Assembly: GCF_039519235.1 (NCBI RefSeq)
Contig: NZ_CP154351.1
Span: forward strand, 930,001-994,000
Reading direction: 5' to 3'
DNA: 64,000 nucleotides
Source of the DNA: Micrococcus sp. 2A
Lineage (GTDB): Bacteria > Actinomycetota > Actinomycetes > Actinomycetales > Micrococcaceae
The notes under the pieces are model-generated. The model made no database searches. It was not told the DNA's origin and worked only from the letters and a program-made list of their open reading frames with translations. Below, piece after piece: positions 50,438-62,549 of the stretch (within the stretch, counting starts at the first letter, position 1; every line of letters starts with the position of its first letter). The translations under genes and the position numbers were made by a program.

Positions 50438-50449
50438 CACATAGCGAGA
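50438..50449 (+). promoter_or_regulatory. Possible LtbR/NdgR-type (IclR family) operator before ilvB
   Basis: CACATAGCGAGA matches 11 of 12 positions of the CA(T/C)ATAGTG(A/G)GA motif described for LtbR of Corynebacterium glutamicum, a regulator of leucine and tryptophan genes. It lies inside gtctc-acatagc-gagac (50434-50450), itself followed by another gtctc (50457-50461), so alternative pairings exist. The regulator gene is not in the window. In other actinobacteria it sits near leuCD and gltX. Confidence 0.45.
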
Positions 50450-50450
50450 C

Positions 50451-50669
50451 ATGGATGTCTCAAGTGGTGGTCGCCACGCAGGGGTCCCCATACTGGAGCC
50501 ACCGACGAACGACCCGGCGGTCGGCGGCCCCAGCTCAGGCCGTGACCGCACTCCGATCCGCCCGGCACGGCAGGACACCCCCAGCCACCCCGACGGATCA
50601 CCCGGACCATCGTCCGGCGTGCCCCGCATGCCGGACGCCAGCAGCGATGAGCGCAGTGAGGTGCACTGA
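50451..50669 (+). other. Possible 72-codon upstream reading frame coupled to ilvB
   Basis: An ATG frame runs from just after the palindrome to a TGA that overlaps the ilvB ATG as TGATG, the form expected for translational coupling. The product is Pro/Ser/Asp-rich, matches no family I know and contains the codon ATA, which I found in no real gene here. There is no clear ribosome site. It may be chance, a leader peptide or an untranslated leader of ilvB; nothing else is seen in the 323-base gap. Confidence 0.25.
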
Positions 50670-52486
50670 TGAGCCCGACCCCCCGCCCCGAGTCCGCGGC
50701 GCCGCGCGTCCCCGGCCCGGGGAATCGCGTGGAGTCCACCCGCATGACGGGGTCCGAGGGCCTGATCCGCGCGCTCGAGGAGCTCGGGGTCACGGACGTC
50801 TTCGGGCTGCCCGGCGGAGCGATCCTCCCCACGTACGACCCGCTGATGGACTCCTCCGTCATCCGCCACATCCTGGTGCGCCACGAGCAGGGCGCGGGCC
50901 ACGCGGCCCAGGGCTACCACCTCGCCACGGGCCGTCCCGGCGTGGCCATCGCGACGTCGGGGCCGGGGGCCACCAACCTCGTCACCGCGATCGCCGACGC
51001 GCACATGGACTCCCAGGCCGTCGTGTTCATCACGGGCCAGGTCACCTCCGCGGCCATCGGCTCGGACGCCTTCCAGGAGGCGGACATCGTCGGCATCACG
51101 ATGCCCATCACGAAGCACTCGCGCCTCGTCACCCGCGCGGAGGACATTCCGCTGGCGCTCGCGGAGGCCTTCCACATCGCGACCACGGGTCGTCCGGGCC
51201 CCGTGCTGATCGACGTCACGAAGGACGCCCAACAGGGCGAGCTCGAGTTCTCCTGGCCGCCGCGGCTGGAGCTGCCCGGCTACCGACCCGTGCTGCGCGG
51301 CCATCCCCGCCAGGTCAAGGAGGCCGTCCGCCTCATCGCCGAGGCCCGGCGCCCCGTGCTGTACGTGGGCGGCGGCGTGGCCCGCGGCGAGGCGTCCGCG
51401 GAGCTGCGCGAGCTGGCCGAGGCCACCGGCGCCCCCGTGGTCACCACGCTCACGGCGCGCGGCGTGTTCCCGGACTCCCACCCCCAGCACCTCGGCATGC
51501 CCGGGATGCACGGCTCGGTGCCGGCGGTCGCCGCCCTCCAGCAGGCGGACCTGCTCATCGCCCTCGGCGCCCGCTTCGACGACCGCGTGACCGGGCACCT
51601 CGAGTCCTTCGCTCCGGGCTCGCGCGTGATCCACGTGGACGTGGACCCCGCCGAGATCTCGAAGAACCGCCTCGCGGACGTGCCGATCGTGGGGTCCGTC
51701 AAGGAGGTCATCCCGGACCTCACGGCGGCGCTGCGGGCGGCGGCCGAGCAGGCGCCGCTGCCGGACCTCGCCCCGTGGTGGGCCGTGCTGGACCGGCTGC
51801 GACAGACCTACCCGCTCGGCTGGACCGATCCGGCGGACGGGCTCATGGCCCCGCAGCACGTGATCTCGCGGCTCTCCGCGCTCTCCGGCCCCGAGGCCGT
51901 GTACGTGGCCGGCGTGGGCCAGCACCAGATGTGGTCCAGTCAGTTCGTGCAGTACGAGCGCCCCCGGCAGTGGCTGAACTCCGCGGGCCTGGGGACCATG
52001 GGCTTCTCCGTGCCCGCCGCGATGGGCGCCAAGGTCGGAGACCCGGACCGCGTGGTCTGGGCGATCGACGGCGACGGCTGCTTCCAGATGACCAACCAGG
52101 AGCTCGCCACCTGCGTGATCAACCGGATCCCCATCAAGGTGGCGGTGATCAACAACTCCTCGCTCGGCATGGTGCGCCAGTGGCAGACCCTGTTCTACGA
52201 CGGCCGCTACTCCAACACGGACCTCAACACGGGCCACGGCACGGCCCGCGTGCCCGACTTCGTGAAGCTGGCGGACGCCTACGGCGCGGTCGGGCTGCGC
52301 TGCGAGCGCACCGAGGACCTGGACGACACCATCCGCCGGGCCCTGGAGGTCGACGACCGCCCCGTCGTCGTCGACTTCGTGGTCTCCCGCGATGCGATGG
52401 TGTGGCCCATGGTCCCCGCGGGCGTGAGCAACGACGCGATCCAGGTGGCCCGAGGGATGACGCCCGAGTGGGACCAGGAGGACTGA
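50669..52486 (+). CDS. ilvB: Acetolactate synthase large subunit
   Basis: Thiamine-diphosphate enzyme catalysing the first common step of branched-chain amino acid synthesis. It has 605 residues. [16 protein letters not shown], the catalytic Glu in [14 protein letters not shown], the central FAD-related region and the TPP motif [15 protein letters not shown] with [11 protein letters not shown] are clear. The ATG overlaps the end of an upstream frame. It is followed after six bases by ilvN, so ilvB-ilvN-ilvC form one operon. Confidence 0.97.
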   Translation: MSPTPRPESAAPRVPGPGNRVESTRMTGSEGLIRALEELGVTDVFGLPGGAILPTYDPLMDSSVIRHILVRHEQGAGHAAQGYHLATGRPGVAIATSGPGATNLVTAIADAHMDSQAVVFITGQVTSAAIGSDAFQEADIVGITMPITKHSRLVTRAEDIPLALAEAFHIATTGRPGPVLIDVTKDAQQGELEFSWPPRLELPGYRPVLRGHPRQVKEAVRLIAEARRPVLYVGGGVARGEASAELRELAEATGAPVVTTLTARGVFPDSHPQHLGMPGMHGSVPAVAALQQADLLIALGARFDDRVTGHLESFAPGSRVIHVDVDPAEISKNRLADVPIVGSVKEVIPDLTAALRAAAEQAPLPDLAPWWAVLDRLRQTYPLGWTDPADGLMAPQHVISRLSALSGPEAVYVAGVGQHQMWSSQFVQYERPRQWLNSAGLGTMGFSVPAAMGAKVGDPDRVVWAIDGDGCFQMTNQELATCVINRIPIKVAVINNSSLGMVRQWQTLFYDGRYSNTDLNTGHGTARVPDFVKLADAYGAVGLRCERTEDLDDTIRRALEVDDRPVVVDFVVSRDAMVWPMVPAGVSNDAIQVARGMTPEWDQED

Positions 52487-52492
52487 GGAGCG

Positions 52493-53008
52493 ATGACCGT
52501 GGAACGACACACCCTGTCCGTGCTCGTGGAGGACGTCCCGGGCACGCTCACCCGCGTGGCCGGCCTGTTCGCCCGCCGCGCCTTCAACATCCACTCGCTG
52601 GCCGTGGGCGTCACCGAGGTGCCCGGGGTCTCCCGGATCACCGTCGTGGTGGACGCGGACGCCCACCTGCTGGAGCAGGTCACGAAGCAGCTCAACAAGC
52701 TGATCAACGTGCTCAAGGTGGTGGAGCTGGCCGACGACTCCTCGGTGCAGCGCGACCACCTGCTGGTCAAGGTCCGCGCCGACGCCGCCACCCGCGGCCA
52801 GGTGGTGCAGGCCGCCGACCTCTTCCGCGCCCACGTGGTGGACGTGGCCCCCGACTCGCTCACCCTCGAGGCCACCGGCACCCGGGAGAAGCTCCAGGCC
52901 TTCCTGGACCTCATGGAGCCGTACGGCGTGCGCGAGCTCGTCCGCTCCGGCACCGTGGCCCTGTCCCGCGGCTCGCGCTCCATGACCGACCGGGCCCAGG
53001 CCCGCTGA
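52493..53008 (+). CDS. ilvN: Acetolactate synthase small regulatory subunit
   Basis: Regulatory subunit of 171 residues that activates IlvB and mediates valine inhibition. The N-terminal ACT domain is HTLSVLVEDVPGTLTRVAGLFARRAFNIHSLAVG, followed by the second alpha-beta domain (VAPDSLTLEATGTREKLQAFLDLMEPYGVRELVRSGTVAL). GAGGAGCG gives a ribosome site for the ATG. Lengths and order are those of actinobacterial ilvBNC. Confidence 0.97.
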   Translation: MTVERHTLSVLVEDVPGTLTRVAGLFARRAFNIHSLAVGVTEVPGVSRITVVVDADAHLLEQVTKQLNKLINVLKVVELADDSSVQRDHLLVKVRADAATRGQVVQAADLFRAHVVDVAPDSLTLEATGTREKLQAFLDLMEPYGVRELVRSGTVALSRGSRSMTDRAQAR

Positions 53009-53053
53009 GCCGGCCGCCGAGCCCGCACACCCTCTGATCCCCCTCACCGCTAG

Positions 53054-54094
<1,041 letters not shown>

Positions 54095-54111
54095 GCCGCG
54101 GTCCGGACCCT

Positions 54112-54169
54112 CGAGTGGTCACGACACGCCACGTGCACCGCGGACGTGACGGCGTGTCGTGACCACTCG
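54112..54169 (+). terminator. Long perfect inverted repeat after ilvC
   Basis: Arms 54112-54130 and 54151-54169 are perfectly complementary over 19 bases, with a 20-base spacer that can itself pair (cacgt/acgtg). There is no T-run. Position after the last gene of ilvBNC fits a terminator or mRNA-end stabiliser. An operator or nuclease site is a less likely alternative. Confidence 0.7.
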
Positions 54170-54170
54170 G

Positions 54171-54222
54171 CTGCGGCGTCGAAAGGGACTCCCTGCGGCG
54201 TCGAAAGGGACTCCCTGCGGCG
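54171..54222 (+). repeat. 22-bp tandem repeat in the ilvC-serA gap
   Basis: The unit ctgcggcgtcgaaagggactcc occurs twice without mismatch (54171-54192, 54193-54214), followed by the first eight bases of a third. It begins two bases after the hairpin. It is upstream of the putative -10 TAGGCT (54260-54265) of serA and could affect that promoter. Confidence 0.9.
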
Positions 54223-54339
54223 CCGCCGTCGTCTGCGGTCCATGACAGATCCATGCGGCTAGGCTCGAGGCGGCGACGCGGGCCGCGCACCATCTGCCCA
54301 CGTCGCCCCACCGTGCCACCGCCGAACAAGGAGCCGCCC

Positions 54340-55935
54340 GTGAGCGCCGCCCAGCCCGTCGTCCTCATCGCCGAGGAACTCTCGCCCGCCACCGTCGAGG
54401 CCCTCGGCCCCGACTTCGAGATCCGCCACACCGACGGCGCCGACCGCGCCCGCCTGCTGGCGGACCTGCCCGGCGTGGACGCGATCCTCGTGCGCTCCGC
54501 CACGCAGATGGACGCCGAGGCCATCGCCGCGGCCACGGACCTGAAGGTCATCGCGCGGGCCGGCGTCGGCCTGGACAACGTGGACGTCCCCGCCGCCACC
54601 GCGGCGGGCGTCATGGTGGTCACCGCGCCGACCTCCAACATCGTCTCGGCCGCCGAGCTGACGTGCGGCCACATCCTCTCCGTGGCGCGCAACATCGCCC
54701 CGGCGAACCGCGCCCTCAAGGCGGGGGAGTGGAAGCGCTCCAAGTACGCGGGTGTGGAGCTGTTCGAGAAGAAGCTCGGCGTGATCGGCCTCGGCCGCAT
54801 CGGCGCGCTCGTGGCCGAGCGCATGAAGGCCTTCGGCATGGAGATCCTCGCGTACGACCCCTACATCAGCGCGGCCCGGGCCCAGCAGCTCGGTGCGAGA
54901 CTCGTGGACCTGGACGCCCTGCTCGAGCAGTCCGACTTCGTCACCATCCACATGCCCAAGACGCCGGAGACGGTCGGCATGATCGCGGACGAGCAGTTCG
55001 CGCGCATGAAGGACACCGCGTACGTGATCAACGTGGCCCGCGGCGGCCTCGTGGACGAGGACGCCCTCGCCCGCGCCCTGGACTCCGGAGCGATCGCCGG
55101 CGCCGGCATCGACGTGTTCAGCTCCGAGCCCGCCACGGACCTCGCGTTCTTCCAGCACGACTCCGCCGTCGTCACCCCCCACCTGGGCGCCTCCACCGCC
55201 GAGGCGCAGGAGAAGGCCGGCGTCGCCGTCGCCAAGTCCGTGCGCCTCGCCCTGGCCGGCGAGCTCGTGCCCGACGCGGTGAACGTGGCCGGCGGCGTCA
55301 TCCACGAGGACGTGCGACCCGGCCTGCCCCTGGCCGAGAAGCTCGGCCGCACGCTCCGCGCGCTCGTCGGCGAGGCCTCTCTCGAGTCGGTGGACGTGGA
55401 GGTGGCCGGCGAGATCGCCGAGCATGACGTGAAGGCCGTCCGCCTCGCCGCCCTCAAGGGCGTGTTCACCGACGTGGTCTCCGAGCAGGTCTCCTACGTG
55501 AACGCCCCCGTGCTGGCCGAGCAGCGCGGCGTGGAGAGCCGCCTCACCACGACCCCCGTGGCGGAGTCCTACCGCAACGCCATCACCGTGAGCGGCGTGA
55601 CGTCCACGGGCGAGAAGACCTCCGTGACCGGCACCCTGACCGGCCCGAAGCAGGTGCAGAAGCTCGTGGGCGTGGACGGCCACGAGATCGAGGTGCCCCT
55701 CGCTGAGCACCTGCTCGTGTTCGGCTACGCCGACCGCCCGGGCGTCGTCGGCATCCTCGGCCAGGCGCTGGGGGAGCAGGGCGTGAACATCGCCGGCATG
55801 GACGTGTCCCGCGATGCGGAGGGCACCGCGCTCGCGGTCCTGACCCTCGACGCCGGCATGGCGGCGGGAACGGTCGGCGCCCTCGCGCAGGCCATCGGCG
55901 CCGAGCGGGCCGCGGAGATCGACCTCTCCGAGTGA
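54340..55935 (+). CDS. serA: D-3-phosphoglycerate dehydrogenase
   Basis: First enzyme of serine synthesis, oxidising 3-phosphoglycerate with NAD. The GTG at 54340 is chosen because AAGGAG lies about seven bases before it and the product is 531 residues, the type I length with catalytic, intervening ASB and C-terminal ACT domains. [17 protein letters not shown] is the NAD motif, [13 protein letters not shown] carries the catalytic Arg, and TPHLGAST the His. The ACT domain [35 protein letters not shown] mediates serine control. Codon 187 is AGA, very rare in this genome. Confidence 0.96.
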   Translation: MSAAQPVVLIAEELSPATVEALGPDFEIRHTDGADRARLLADLPGVDAILVRSATQMDAEAIAAATDLKVIARAGVGLDNVDVPAATAAGVMVVTAPTSNIVSAAELTCGHILSVARNIAPANRALKAGEWKRSKYAGVELFEKKLGVIGLGRIGALVAERMKAFGMEILAYDPYISAARAQQLGARLVDLDALLEQSDFVTIHMPKTPETVGMIADEQFARMKDTAYVINVARGGLVDEDALARALDSGAIAGAGIDVFSSEPATDLAFFQHDSAVVTPHLGASTAEAQEKAGVAVAKSVRLALAGELVPDAVNVAGGVIHEDVRPGLPLAEKLGRTLRALVGEASLESVDVEVAGEIAEHDVKAVRLAALKGVFTDVVSEQVSYVNAPVLAEQRGVESRLTTTPVAESYRNAITVSGVTSTGEKTSVTGTLTGPKQVQKLVGVDGHEIEVPLAEHLLVFGYADRPGVVGILGQALGEQGVNIAGMDVSRDAEGTALAVLTLDAGMAAGTVGALAQAIGAERAAEIDLSE

Positions 55936-55965
55936 GCCCGCGGCCGGCATCGACCGGCCCGCCGC

Positions 55966-56008
55966 CGACGTCGGCGCGTCGCCTCCCCGAGGTGGCGCGC
56001 CGACGTCG
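55966..56008 (+). terminator. Long hairpin after serA
   Basis: Arms of 19 bases (55966-55984 and 55990-56008) pair throughout with two G-U pairs and a five-base loop. It lies between the serA stop and the metG promoter, with no T-run. Confidence 0.7.
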
Positions 56009-56042
56009 TGGAGGGGAGCGGGACGGCCGGGGGCCCCGCCGG

Positions 56043-56048
56043 TAGACT
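56043..56048 (+). promoter_or_regulatory. -10 element of metG (leaderless)
   Basis: TAGACT stands eight bases before the GTG of metG. No ribosome site lies between. Confidence 0.6.
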
Positions 56049-56056
56049 CGCTGACC

Positions 56057-57682
<1,626 letters not shown>

Positions 57683-57775
57683 GCGGCGCCTCACCCGCCC
57701 CGGACGGCGGCGCCCCGGTCCCGCGGCCGGCGCGCCGCCGTCGCCGTCCTGCTGTCCACGAGGTGAGACGCCGCG

Positions 57776-57787
57776 TCACGCAATGTG
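57776..57787 (-). promoter_or_regulatory. Weak LtbR/NdgR-like site before leuB
   Basis: On the minus strand this reads CACATTGCGTGA, nine of twelve matches to the LtbR motif. It lies about 20 bases upstream of the leuB -10 hexamer. Support is weak on its own; interest comes from a closer match before ilvB. Confidence 0.25.
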
Positions 57788-57807
57788 GTCCGGGCGGGGC
57801 CCGGTCC

Positions 57808-57813
57808 TAGCCT
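57808..57813 (+). promoter_or_regulatory. -10 element of leuB (leaderless)
   Basis: TAGCCT stands seven bases before the leuB ATG at 57821. Confidence 0.55.
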
Positions 57814-57820
57814 GGAGCGC

Positions 57821-58915
57821 ATGACCGAGACGCCCCGCACCGACGCCCTGCGCAGCACCGACGTGACGGCCCTGGACCTGGCCGTGATCGGCGGTGACGG
57901 GATCGGCCCCGAGGTGACGGAGCAGGCCGTGGCCGTCCTGCAGGCGGCGCTCGCCGCTGAGGGCCGCCCCGAGGCCCGGCTGACCGACTACGCGCTCGGC
58001 GCCGAGCACTGGCTGGCGACCGGCGAGACCCTGACCGACGAGACCCTCGAGGCCCTGCGCGGCCACGACGCGATCCTCTTCGGCGCAGTGGGCGCCGCCC
58101 CCGGGGACACGCGCATTCCGTCCGGGCTGATCGAGCGCCAGATGCTGCTGCGCCTGCGCTTCGCGCTGGACCACGGCGTGAACCTGCGTCCCGCCACCCT
58201 GTCCCCGGGTGCGAAGAGCCCGCTGACGCAGCCCCGGGACATCGACTTCACGGTGGTCCGCGAGGGCACCGAGGGCCCCTACGTGGGCAACGGCGGCGTG
58301 ATCCGCGAGGGCACCGAGCACGAGATCGCCACCGAGGTGTCCGTCAACACCGCCCACGGCGTGCGCCGCGTGGTGCGGGACGCCTTCGAGCGCGCGGACG
58401 CGGGGGAGCGCAAGCGCCTGACCCTCGTGCACAAGCACAACGTGCTGGTGCACGCCGGGCACCTGTGGCGCCGCACCGTGGAGGCGGTGGCCGCCGACTT
58501 CCCCGAGGTCACGTGGGACTACATGCACGTGGACGCCGCGACGATCTTCCTGGTGACGGACCCCTCCCGCTTCGACGTGATCGTCACGGACAACCTCTTC
58601 GGCGACATCCTGACGGACCTCGCCGCCGCGATCACGGGCGGGATCGGCCTTGCCGCCTCGGGCAACATCAACGTGGAGGGCACGGCACCGTCCATGTTCG
58701 AGCCGGTCCACGGCTCCGCGCCGGACATCGCCGGCCAGGGCGTCGCGGACCCGGTCGCCGCGACCCTCTCCGCCGCCCTGCTGCTCGAGCACGTCGGGGA
58801 GGCCGGCGCGGCGGGGCGCGTGCGCACTGCGGTGTGGGCGCACCTCGAGGACCGCGCCGACGGCGATCGGGGCTCGACCGCCGAGGTGGGCGCCGACGTC
58901 GCCCGCCGCGTCTGA
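57821..58915 (+). CDS. leuB: 3-isopropylmalate dehydrogenase
   Basis: NAD-dependent oxidative decarboxylase of leucine synthesis. It has 364 residues. [18 protein letters not shown] is the conserved N-terminus, [20 protein letters not shown] and [15 protein letters not shown] bind substrate, and [23 protein letters not shown] provides metal Asp residues. [21 protein letters not shown] is the NAD-binding loop. The ATG is set by the -10 element. leuA, leuC and leuD are not in the window. Confidence 0.96.
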   Translation: MTETPRTDALRSTDVTALDLAVIGGDGIGPEVTEQAVAVLQAALAAEGRPEARLTDYALGAEHWLATGETLTDETLEALRGHDAILFGAVGAAPGDTRIPSGLIERQMLLRLRFALDHGVNLRPATLSPGAKSPLTQPRDIDFTVVREGTEGPYVGNGGVIREGTEHEIATEVSVNTAHGVRRVVRDAFERADAGERKRLTLVHKHNVLVHAGHLWRRTVEAVAADFPEVTWDYMHVDAATIFLVTDPSRFDVIVTDNLFGDILTDLAAAITGGIGLAASGNINVEGTAPSMFEPVHGSAPDIAGQGVADPVAATLSAALLLEHVGEAGAAGRVRTAVWAHLEDRADGDRGSTAEVGADVARRV

Positions 58916-58995
58916 GACGCGCGCCACAGACCGCCGCCCCCACGGGTCTACGATGGACCCGCGCCCACCCGCCCCACCCCGATGGAGGATCCCTC

Positions 58996-60087
58996 GTGTC
59001 CGAGACCGTGTTCACCCGGCAGCCGCACCTCTCCCCGCTCTCGGACGAGGAGCGCGTGGAGATCCTGCAGGACCCCGGCTTCGGCAAGGTCTTCACGGAC
59101 CACATGGTCTCCGTGGACTGGACGTGGAGCGAGGACGGCGGCGCGTGGCACGACGCCCGCGTGGAGCCCTACGGCCCCCTCTCCCTCGACCCGTCGGCGT
59201 CCGTGCTGCACTACGGCCAGGAGATCTTCGAGGGCCTGAAGGCCTACCGCCACGGTGACGGCTCGGTGTGGACGTTCCGCCCCGAGGCCAACGCCGCGCG
59301 CCTCAACCGCTCCGCCGTGCGCCTGGCCCTCCCCGAGCTGCCCGAGGAGATCTTCCTCGGCTCCCTGAAGGCCATCGTGGAGGCGGACCAGGGGTGGGTG
59401 CCGGACGGCGAGGGCCAGTCCCTCTACCTGCGCCCCTTCATGATCGCCACGGAGGCGTTCCTCGGCGTGCGGCCGGCGCGCGAGGTGCGCTACATGGTGA
59501 TCGCCTCGCCGGCCGGGAACTACTTCGGCGGCGAGGTCAAGCCCGTCACCATCTGGGTCTCCCGCGAGTACGCCCGCGCGGGCAAGGGCGGCATGGGCGC
59601 GGCGAAGACCGGCGGCAACTACGCGGCGTCCCTCCTCCCGCAGCTGCAGGCCGCGTCGAAGGGCGCGGATCAGGTGGTCTTCCTCGACTCCGCGAACGAC
59701 GACGCCATCGAGGAGCTCGGCGGCATGAACGTGTTCTTCGTGTTCTCCGACGGCCGCCTCGTCACCCCCGCGCTGAGCGGCAGCATCCTCGAGGGCGTCA
59801 CCCGCTCCTCGATCCTCCAGCTGGGTCGTGACATGGGCCTGACCGTGGAGGAGCGCCGCATCACCCTGGCCGAGTGGGCCGAGGGCGTGCGCTCCGGGGA
59901 GATCACGGAGGTGTTCGCGTGCGGCACGGCCGCGGTGGTCACGCCCATCGGGCGCCTGCTCGACGGGGACGACGTCATCGAGTCCGCCGGCGGTGCCGAC
60001 GTCACCTTCAGGATCCGCGCCGAGCTCGAGGGCATCCAGACCGGCACGGTCGAGGACCGCCACGGCTGGCTGCACCGCCTGGTCTGA
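58996..60087 (+). CDS. ilvE: Branched-chain amino acid aminotransferase
   Basis: Fold type IV PLP transaminase that makes leucine, isoleucine and valine from their keto acids. It has 363 residues. [17 protein letters not shown] and [11 protein letters not shown] are typical, and the PLP lysine is in [15 protein letters not shown]. The GTG at 58996 has GGAGG (58984-58988) upstream, and TACGAT at 58949-58954 is a possible -10, so this gene has a short leader, unlike leuB. A 37-base palindrome follows the stop. Confidence 0.96.
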   Translation: MSETVFTRQPHLSPLSDEERVEILQDPGFGKVFTDHMVSVDWTWSEDGGAWHDARVEPYGPLSLDPSASVLHYGQEIFEGLKAYRHGDGSVWTFRPEANAARLNRSAVRLALPELPEEIFLGSLKAIVEADQGWVPDGEGQSLYLRPFMIATEAFLGVRPAREVRYMVIASPAGNYFGGEVKPVTIWVSREYARAGKGGMGAAKTGGNYAASLLPQLQAASKGADQVVFLDSANDDAIEELGGMNVFFVFSDGRLVTPALSGSILEGVTRSSILQLGRDMGLTVEERRITLAEWAEGVRSGEITEVFACGTAAVVTPIGRLLDGDDVIESAGGADVTFRIRAELEGIQTGTVEDRHGWLHRLV

Positions 60088-60114
60088 GCAGGCCCGAACC
60101 AGGGTCTGCATGCA

Positions 60115-60151
60115 TGGACAGGGTCTGCGTCCAGGACGCAGACCCTGTCCA
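60115..60151 (+). terminator. Near-continuous palindrome after ilvE
   Basis: Arms of 18 bases (60115-60132 and 60134-60151) are perfectly complementary with a single unpaired base between. An extra copy of agggtctgc at 60101-60109 repeats the start of the left arm and could form a competing hairpin. No T-run follows. Confidence 0.7.
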
Positions 60152-60277
60152 CGTCGTCAGATCCGACGGCGGCCCGACCGCCGGCGCCGCCGTCGCCGAG
60201 CGACCGGCGCGCGGGCACCGCGGTGAGACGTGAGACACTCCCGGGGTCGAATCCGTCACCCGCGATCAGGAGTCTCC

Positions 60278-62548
60278 GTGAGCTCGCACCGCTCCTCCAT
60301 CCCCGCCCCCGCCGAGGGGACATCCCCCCACCCCGAGGAAGGCCAGGCACAGCTGCCGCCCGTCGAGGCGGAGCACCGCCCCCGCTGGACCCCCGTGAGC
60401 ATCGCCGTCTGGGCCCTGCTCGCCCTGCTCGGCGGCGTCGCCTGGACCATGCTCGCCCTGCACCGCGGCGAGTCCATCAACGCCATCTGGTTCGTGTTCG
60501 CGTCCGTGGCCACGTTCCTGATCGGCTACCGCTTCTACTCGCGGTACGTGGAGCGCCTCATCGTCCGCCCGGACGACACCCGCGCCACCCCGGCCGAGTA
60601 CCGCGCCGACGGCCGCGACTACGTGGCCACCGACCGCCGCGTGCTCTACGGCCACCACTTCGCCGCCATCGCCGGCGCCGGCCCGCTCGTCGGCCCGGTG
60701 CTCGCCGCGCAGATGGGCTATCTGCCGGGCACCATCTGGATCATCGTGGGCGTGATCCTCGCCGGCGCGGTCCAGGACTACCTCGTGCTGTTCTTCTCCA
60801 TGCGCCGCGGCGGCCGCTCCCTCGGCCAGATGGCCCGGGAGGAGCTCGGCCGGTTCGGCGGCACCGCTGCCATCATCGCCACGCTGCTCATCATGGTGAT
60901 CATCACCGCGATCCTGGCCCTCGTCGTCGTCAACTCCCTGGGAGAGTCCCCGTGGGGCGTCTTCTCCGTCGGCATGACCATCCCGATCGCCCTCTTCATG
61001 GGCCTGTACCTGCGCTACCTGCGCCCGGGCCGCATCACCGAGGTCTCGGTCATCGGCTTCGTCCTGCTCATGGCCGCCATCGTCGGCGGCGGCTGGGTGG
61101 CCGGCACGGAGTGGGGCGCGGCCCTCTTCACCCTGGACCGCGTCACGATCTCCTGGGCGATCATCGCCTACGGGTTCATCGCCGCCGTGCTGCCCGTGTG
61201 GCTGCTGCTCGCCCCGCGCGACTACCTCTCCACCTTCATGAAGATCGGCGTCATCGCGGGCCTGGCTGTCGCCATCGTCATCGTCCAGCCGCGCATCACC
61301 GCGCCGGCGTTCTCCGAGTTCGCCTCGGGCAACGCCGGCCCCGTCTGGCCGGGTTCGCTGTTCCCGTTCCTGTTCGTGACCATCGCGTGCGGCGCGCTCT
61401 CCGGCTTCCACGCCCTCATCGCCTCCGGCACCACGCCGAAGATGGTGGAGAAGGAGCGTCAGACCCGCTTCATCGGCTACGGCGGCATGCTCATGGAGGC
61501 CTTCGTGGCCATCATGGCGCTCGTGGCGGCCGTGTCCATCGACCGCGGCGTGTACTTCGCCATGAACGCCCCCGCCGCGCTCACGGGCGGCACCCCGGAG
61601 TCCGCGGCGGCCTGGGTCATGTCCCTCGGCCTGGCCGGCGTGGACGTCACCCCGGAGCACCTGACCACGCTCGCGAACCTCGTGGGCGAGGAGACGGTGG
61701 TCTCCCGCACCGGCGGCGCCCCGACGCTCGCCGTCGGGCTCTCCCTCATCATGGGCCAGCTGGTCGGCGGCGAGGCCCTCATGGGCTTCTGGTACCACTT
61801 CGCCATCATGTTCGAGGCGCTGTTCATCCTCACCGCCGTCGACGCCGGCACGCGCGTGGCGCGCTTCATGCTCCAGGACTCGCTGGGCAACGTCGTCCCG
61901 CGCTTCCGGGATCCGTCCTGGCGCGTGGGCGCGTGGGTGTGCACCGCGATCATGGTGGCCGCGTGGGGCGCCGTCCTGATCATGGGCGTCACCGACCCGC
62001 TCGGCGGCATCAACACCCTGTTCCCGCTGTTCGGCATCGCCAACCAGCTGCTGGCGGCGATCGCGCTCGCCGTCGTGCTCACCATCGTGGCGCGCCGCAC
62101 CCGCGGGAAGGGCCTGTGGATCGTGGCCCTGCCGCTCGCGTTCATCACGGTGGTGACCACCGTGGCGAGCTTCCAGAAGATCTTCTCGCCGGTGCCGGCG
62201 GTCGGCTACTGGGCGCAGCACCGTGCGTTCCAGGACGCGATCGCGGCCGGCAAGACGAGCTTCGGCGCCGCCAAGACGCCCGAGGCCATGGACGCGGTGG
62301 TCCGCAACACGGCCATCCAGGGCACGCTCTCGGTGGTGTTCCTGGTGCTCGCCCTGATCGTGATCACCACGTCCGTGCTCGCCACCCTGCGCGCGCTGCG
62401 CGGTGTGGACGCGCCCAACCACGAGGACCCGTACGTGCCCTCGACGCGCTTCGCCCCGGCCGGCCTCGCGGCCACCGCCGAGGAGAAGGAGATCCAGCGT
62501 CAGTGGGACGCCCTGCCGGCGGAGAAGCAGCCGGTGCGGGGGCACTGA
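60278..62548 (+). CDS. cstA: CstA family peptide/pyruvate transporter
   Basis: Carbon-starvation protein A family membrane protein. E. coli members transport peptides (CstA) or pyruvate (BtsT). The GTG at 60278 follows CAGGAG and gives 756 residues with about 16-18 membrane segments after a 40-residue Pro/Glu-rich N-terminus. YRADGRDYVATDRRVLYGHHFAAIAGAGPLVGPVLAAQMGY is the diagnostic N-terminal block. It is followed after one base by a ybdD homologue, the usual accessory. Substrate here is not determined. Confidence 0.94.
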   Translation: MSSHRSSIPAPAEGTSPHPEEGQAQLPPVEAEHRPRWTPVSIAVWALLALLGGVAWTMLALHRGESINAIWFVFASVATFLIGYRFYSRYVERLIVRPDDTRATPAEYRADGRDYVATDRRVLYGHHFAAIAGAGPLVGPVLAAQMGYLPGTIWIIVGVILAGAVQDYLVLFFSMRRGGRSLGQMAREELGRFGGTAAIIATLLIMVIITAILALVVVNSLGESPWGVFSVGMTIPIALFMGLYLRYLRPGRITEVSVIGFVLLMAAIVGGGWVAGTEWGAALFTLDRVTISWAIIAYGFIAAVLPVWLLLAPRDYLSTFMKIGVIAGLAVAIVIVQPRITAPAFSEFASGNAGPVWPGSLFPFLFVTIACGALSGFHALIASGTTPKMVEKERQTRFIGYGGMLMEAFVAIMALVAAVSIDRGVYFAMNAPAALTGGTPESAAAWVMSLGLAGVDVTPEHLTTLANLVGEETVVSRTGGAPTLAVGLSLIMGQLVGGEALMGFWYHFAIMFEALFILTAVDAGTRVARFMLQDSLGNVVPRFRDPSWRVGAWVCTAIMVAAWGAVLIMGVTDPLGGINTLFPLFGIANQLLAAIALAVVLTIVARRTRGKGLWIVALPLAFITVVTTVASFQKIFSPVPAVGYWAQHRAFQDAIAAGKTSFGAAKTPEAMDAVVRNTAIQGTLSVVFLVLALIVITTSVLATLRALRGVDAPNHEDPYVPSTRFAPAGLAATAEEKEIQRQWDALPAEKQPVRGH

Positions 62549-62549
62549 C

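Noticed and set aside
50455..50560. Val-rich attenuation leader peptide before ilvB
   Set aside because: Three Val codons occur near the start, but the frame runs on into ilvB with no nearby stop and no terminator-antiterminator pair is evident.
54259..55950. A 563-codon minus-strand frame opposite serA
   Set aside because: serA motifs are complete. The antisense product is a Gly/His/Val-rich mirror of serA codon usage.
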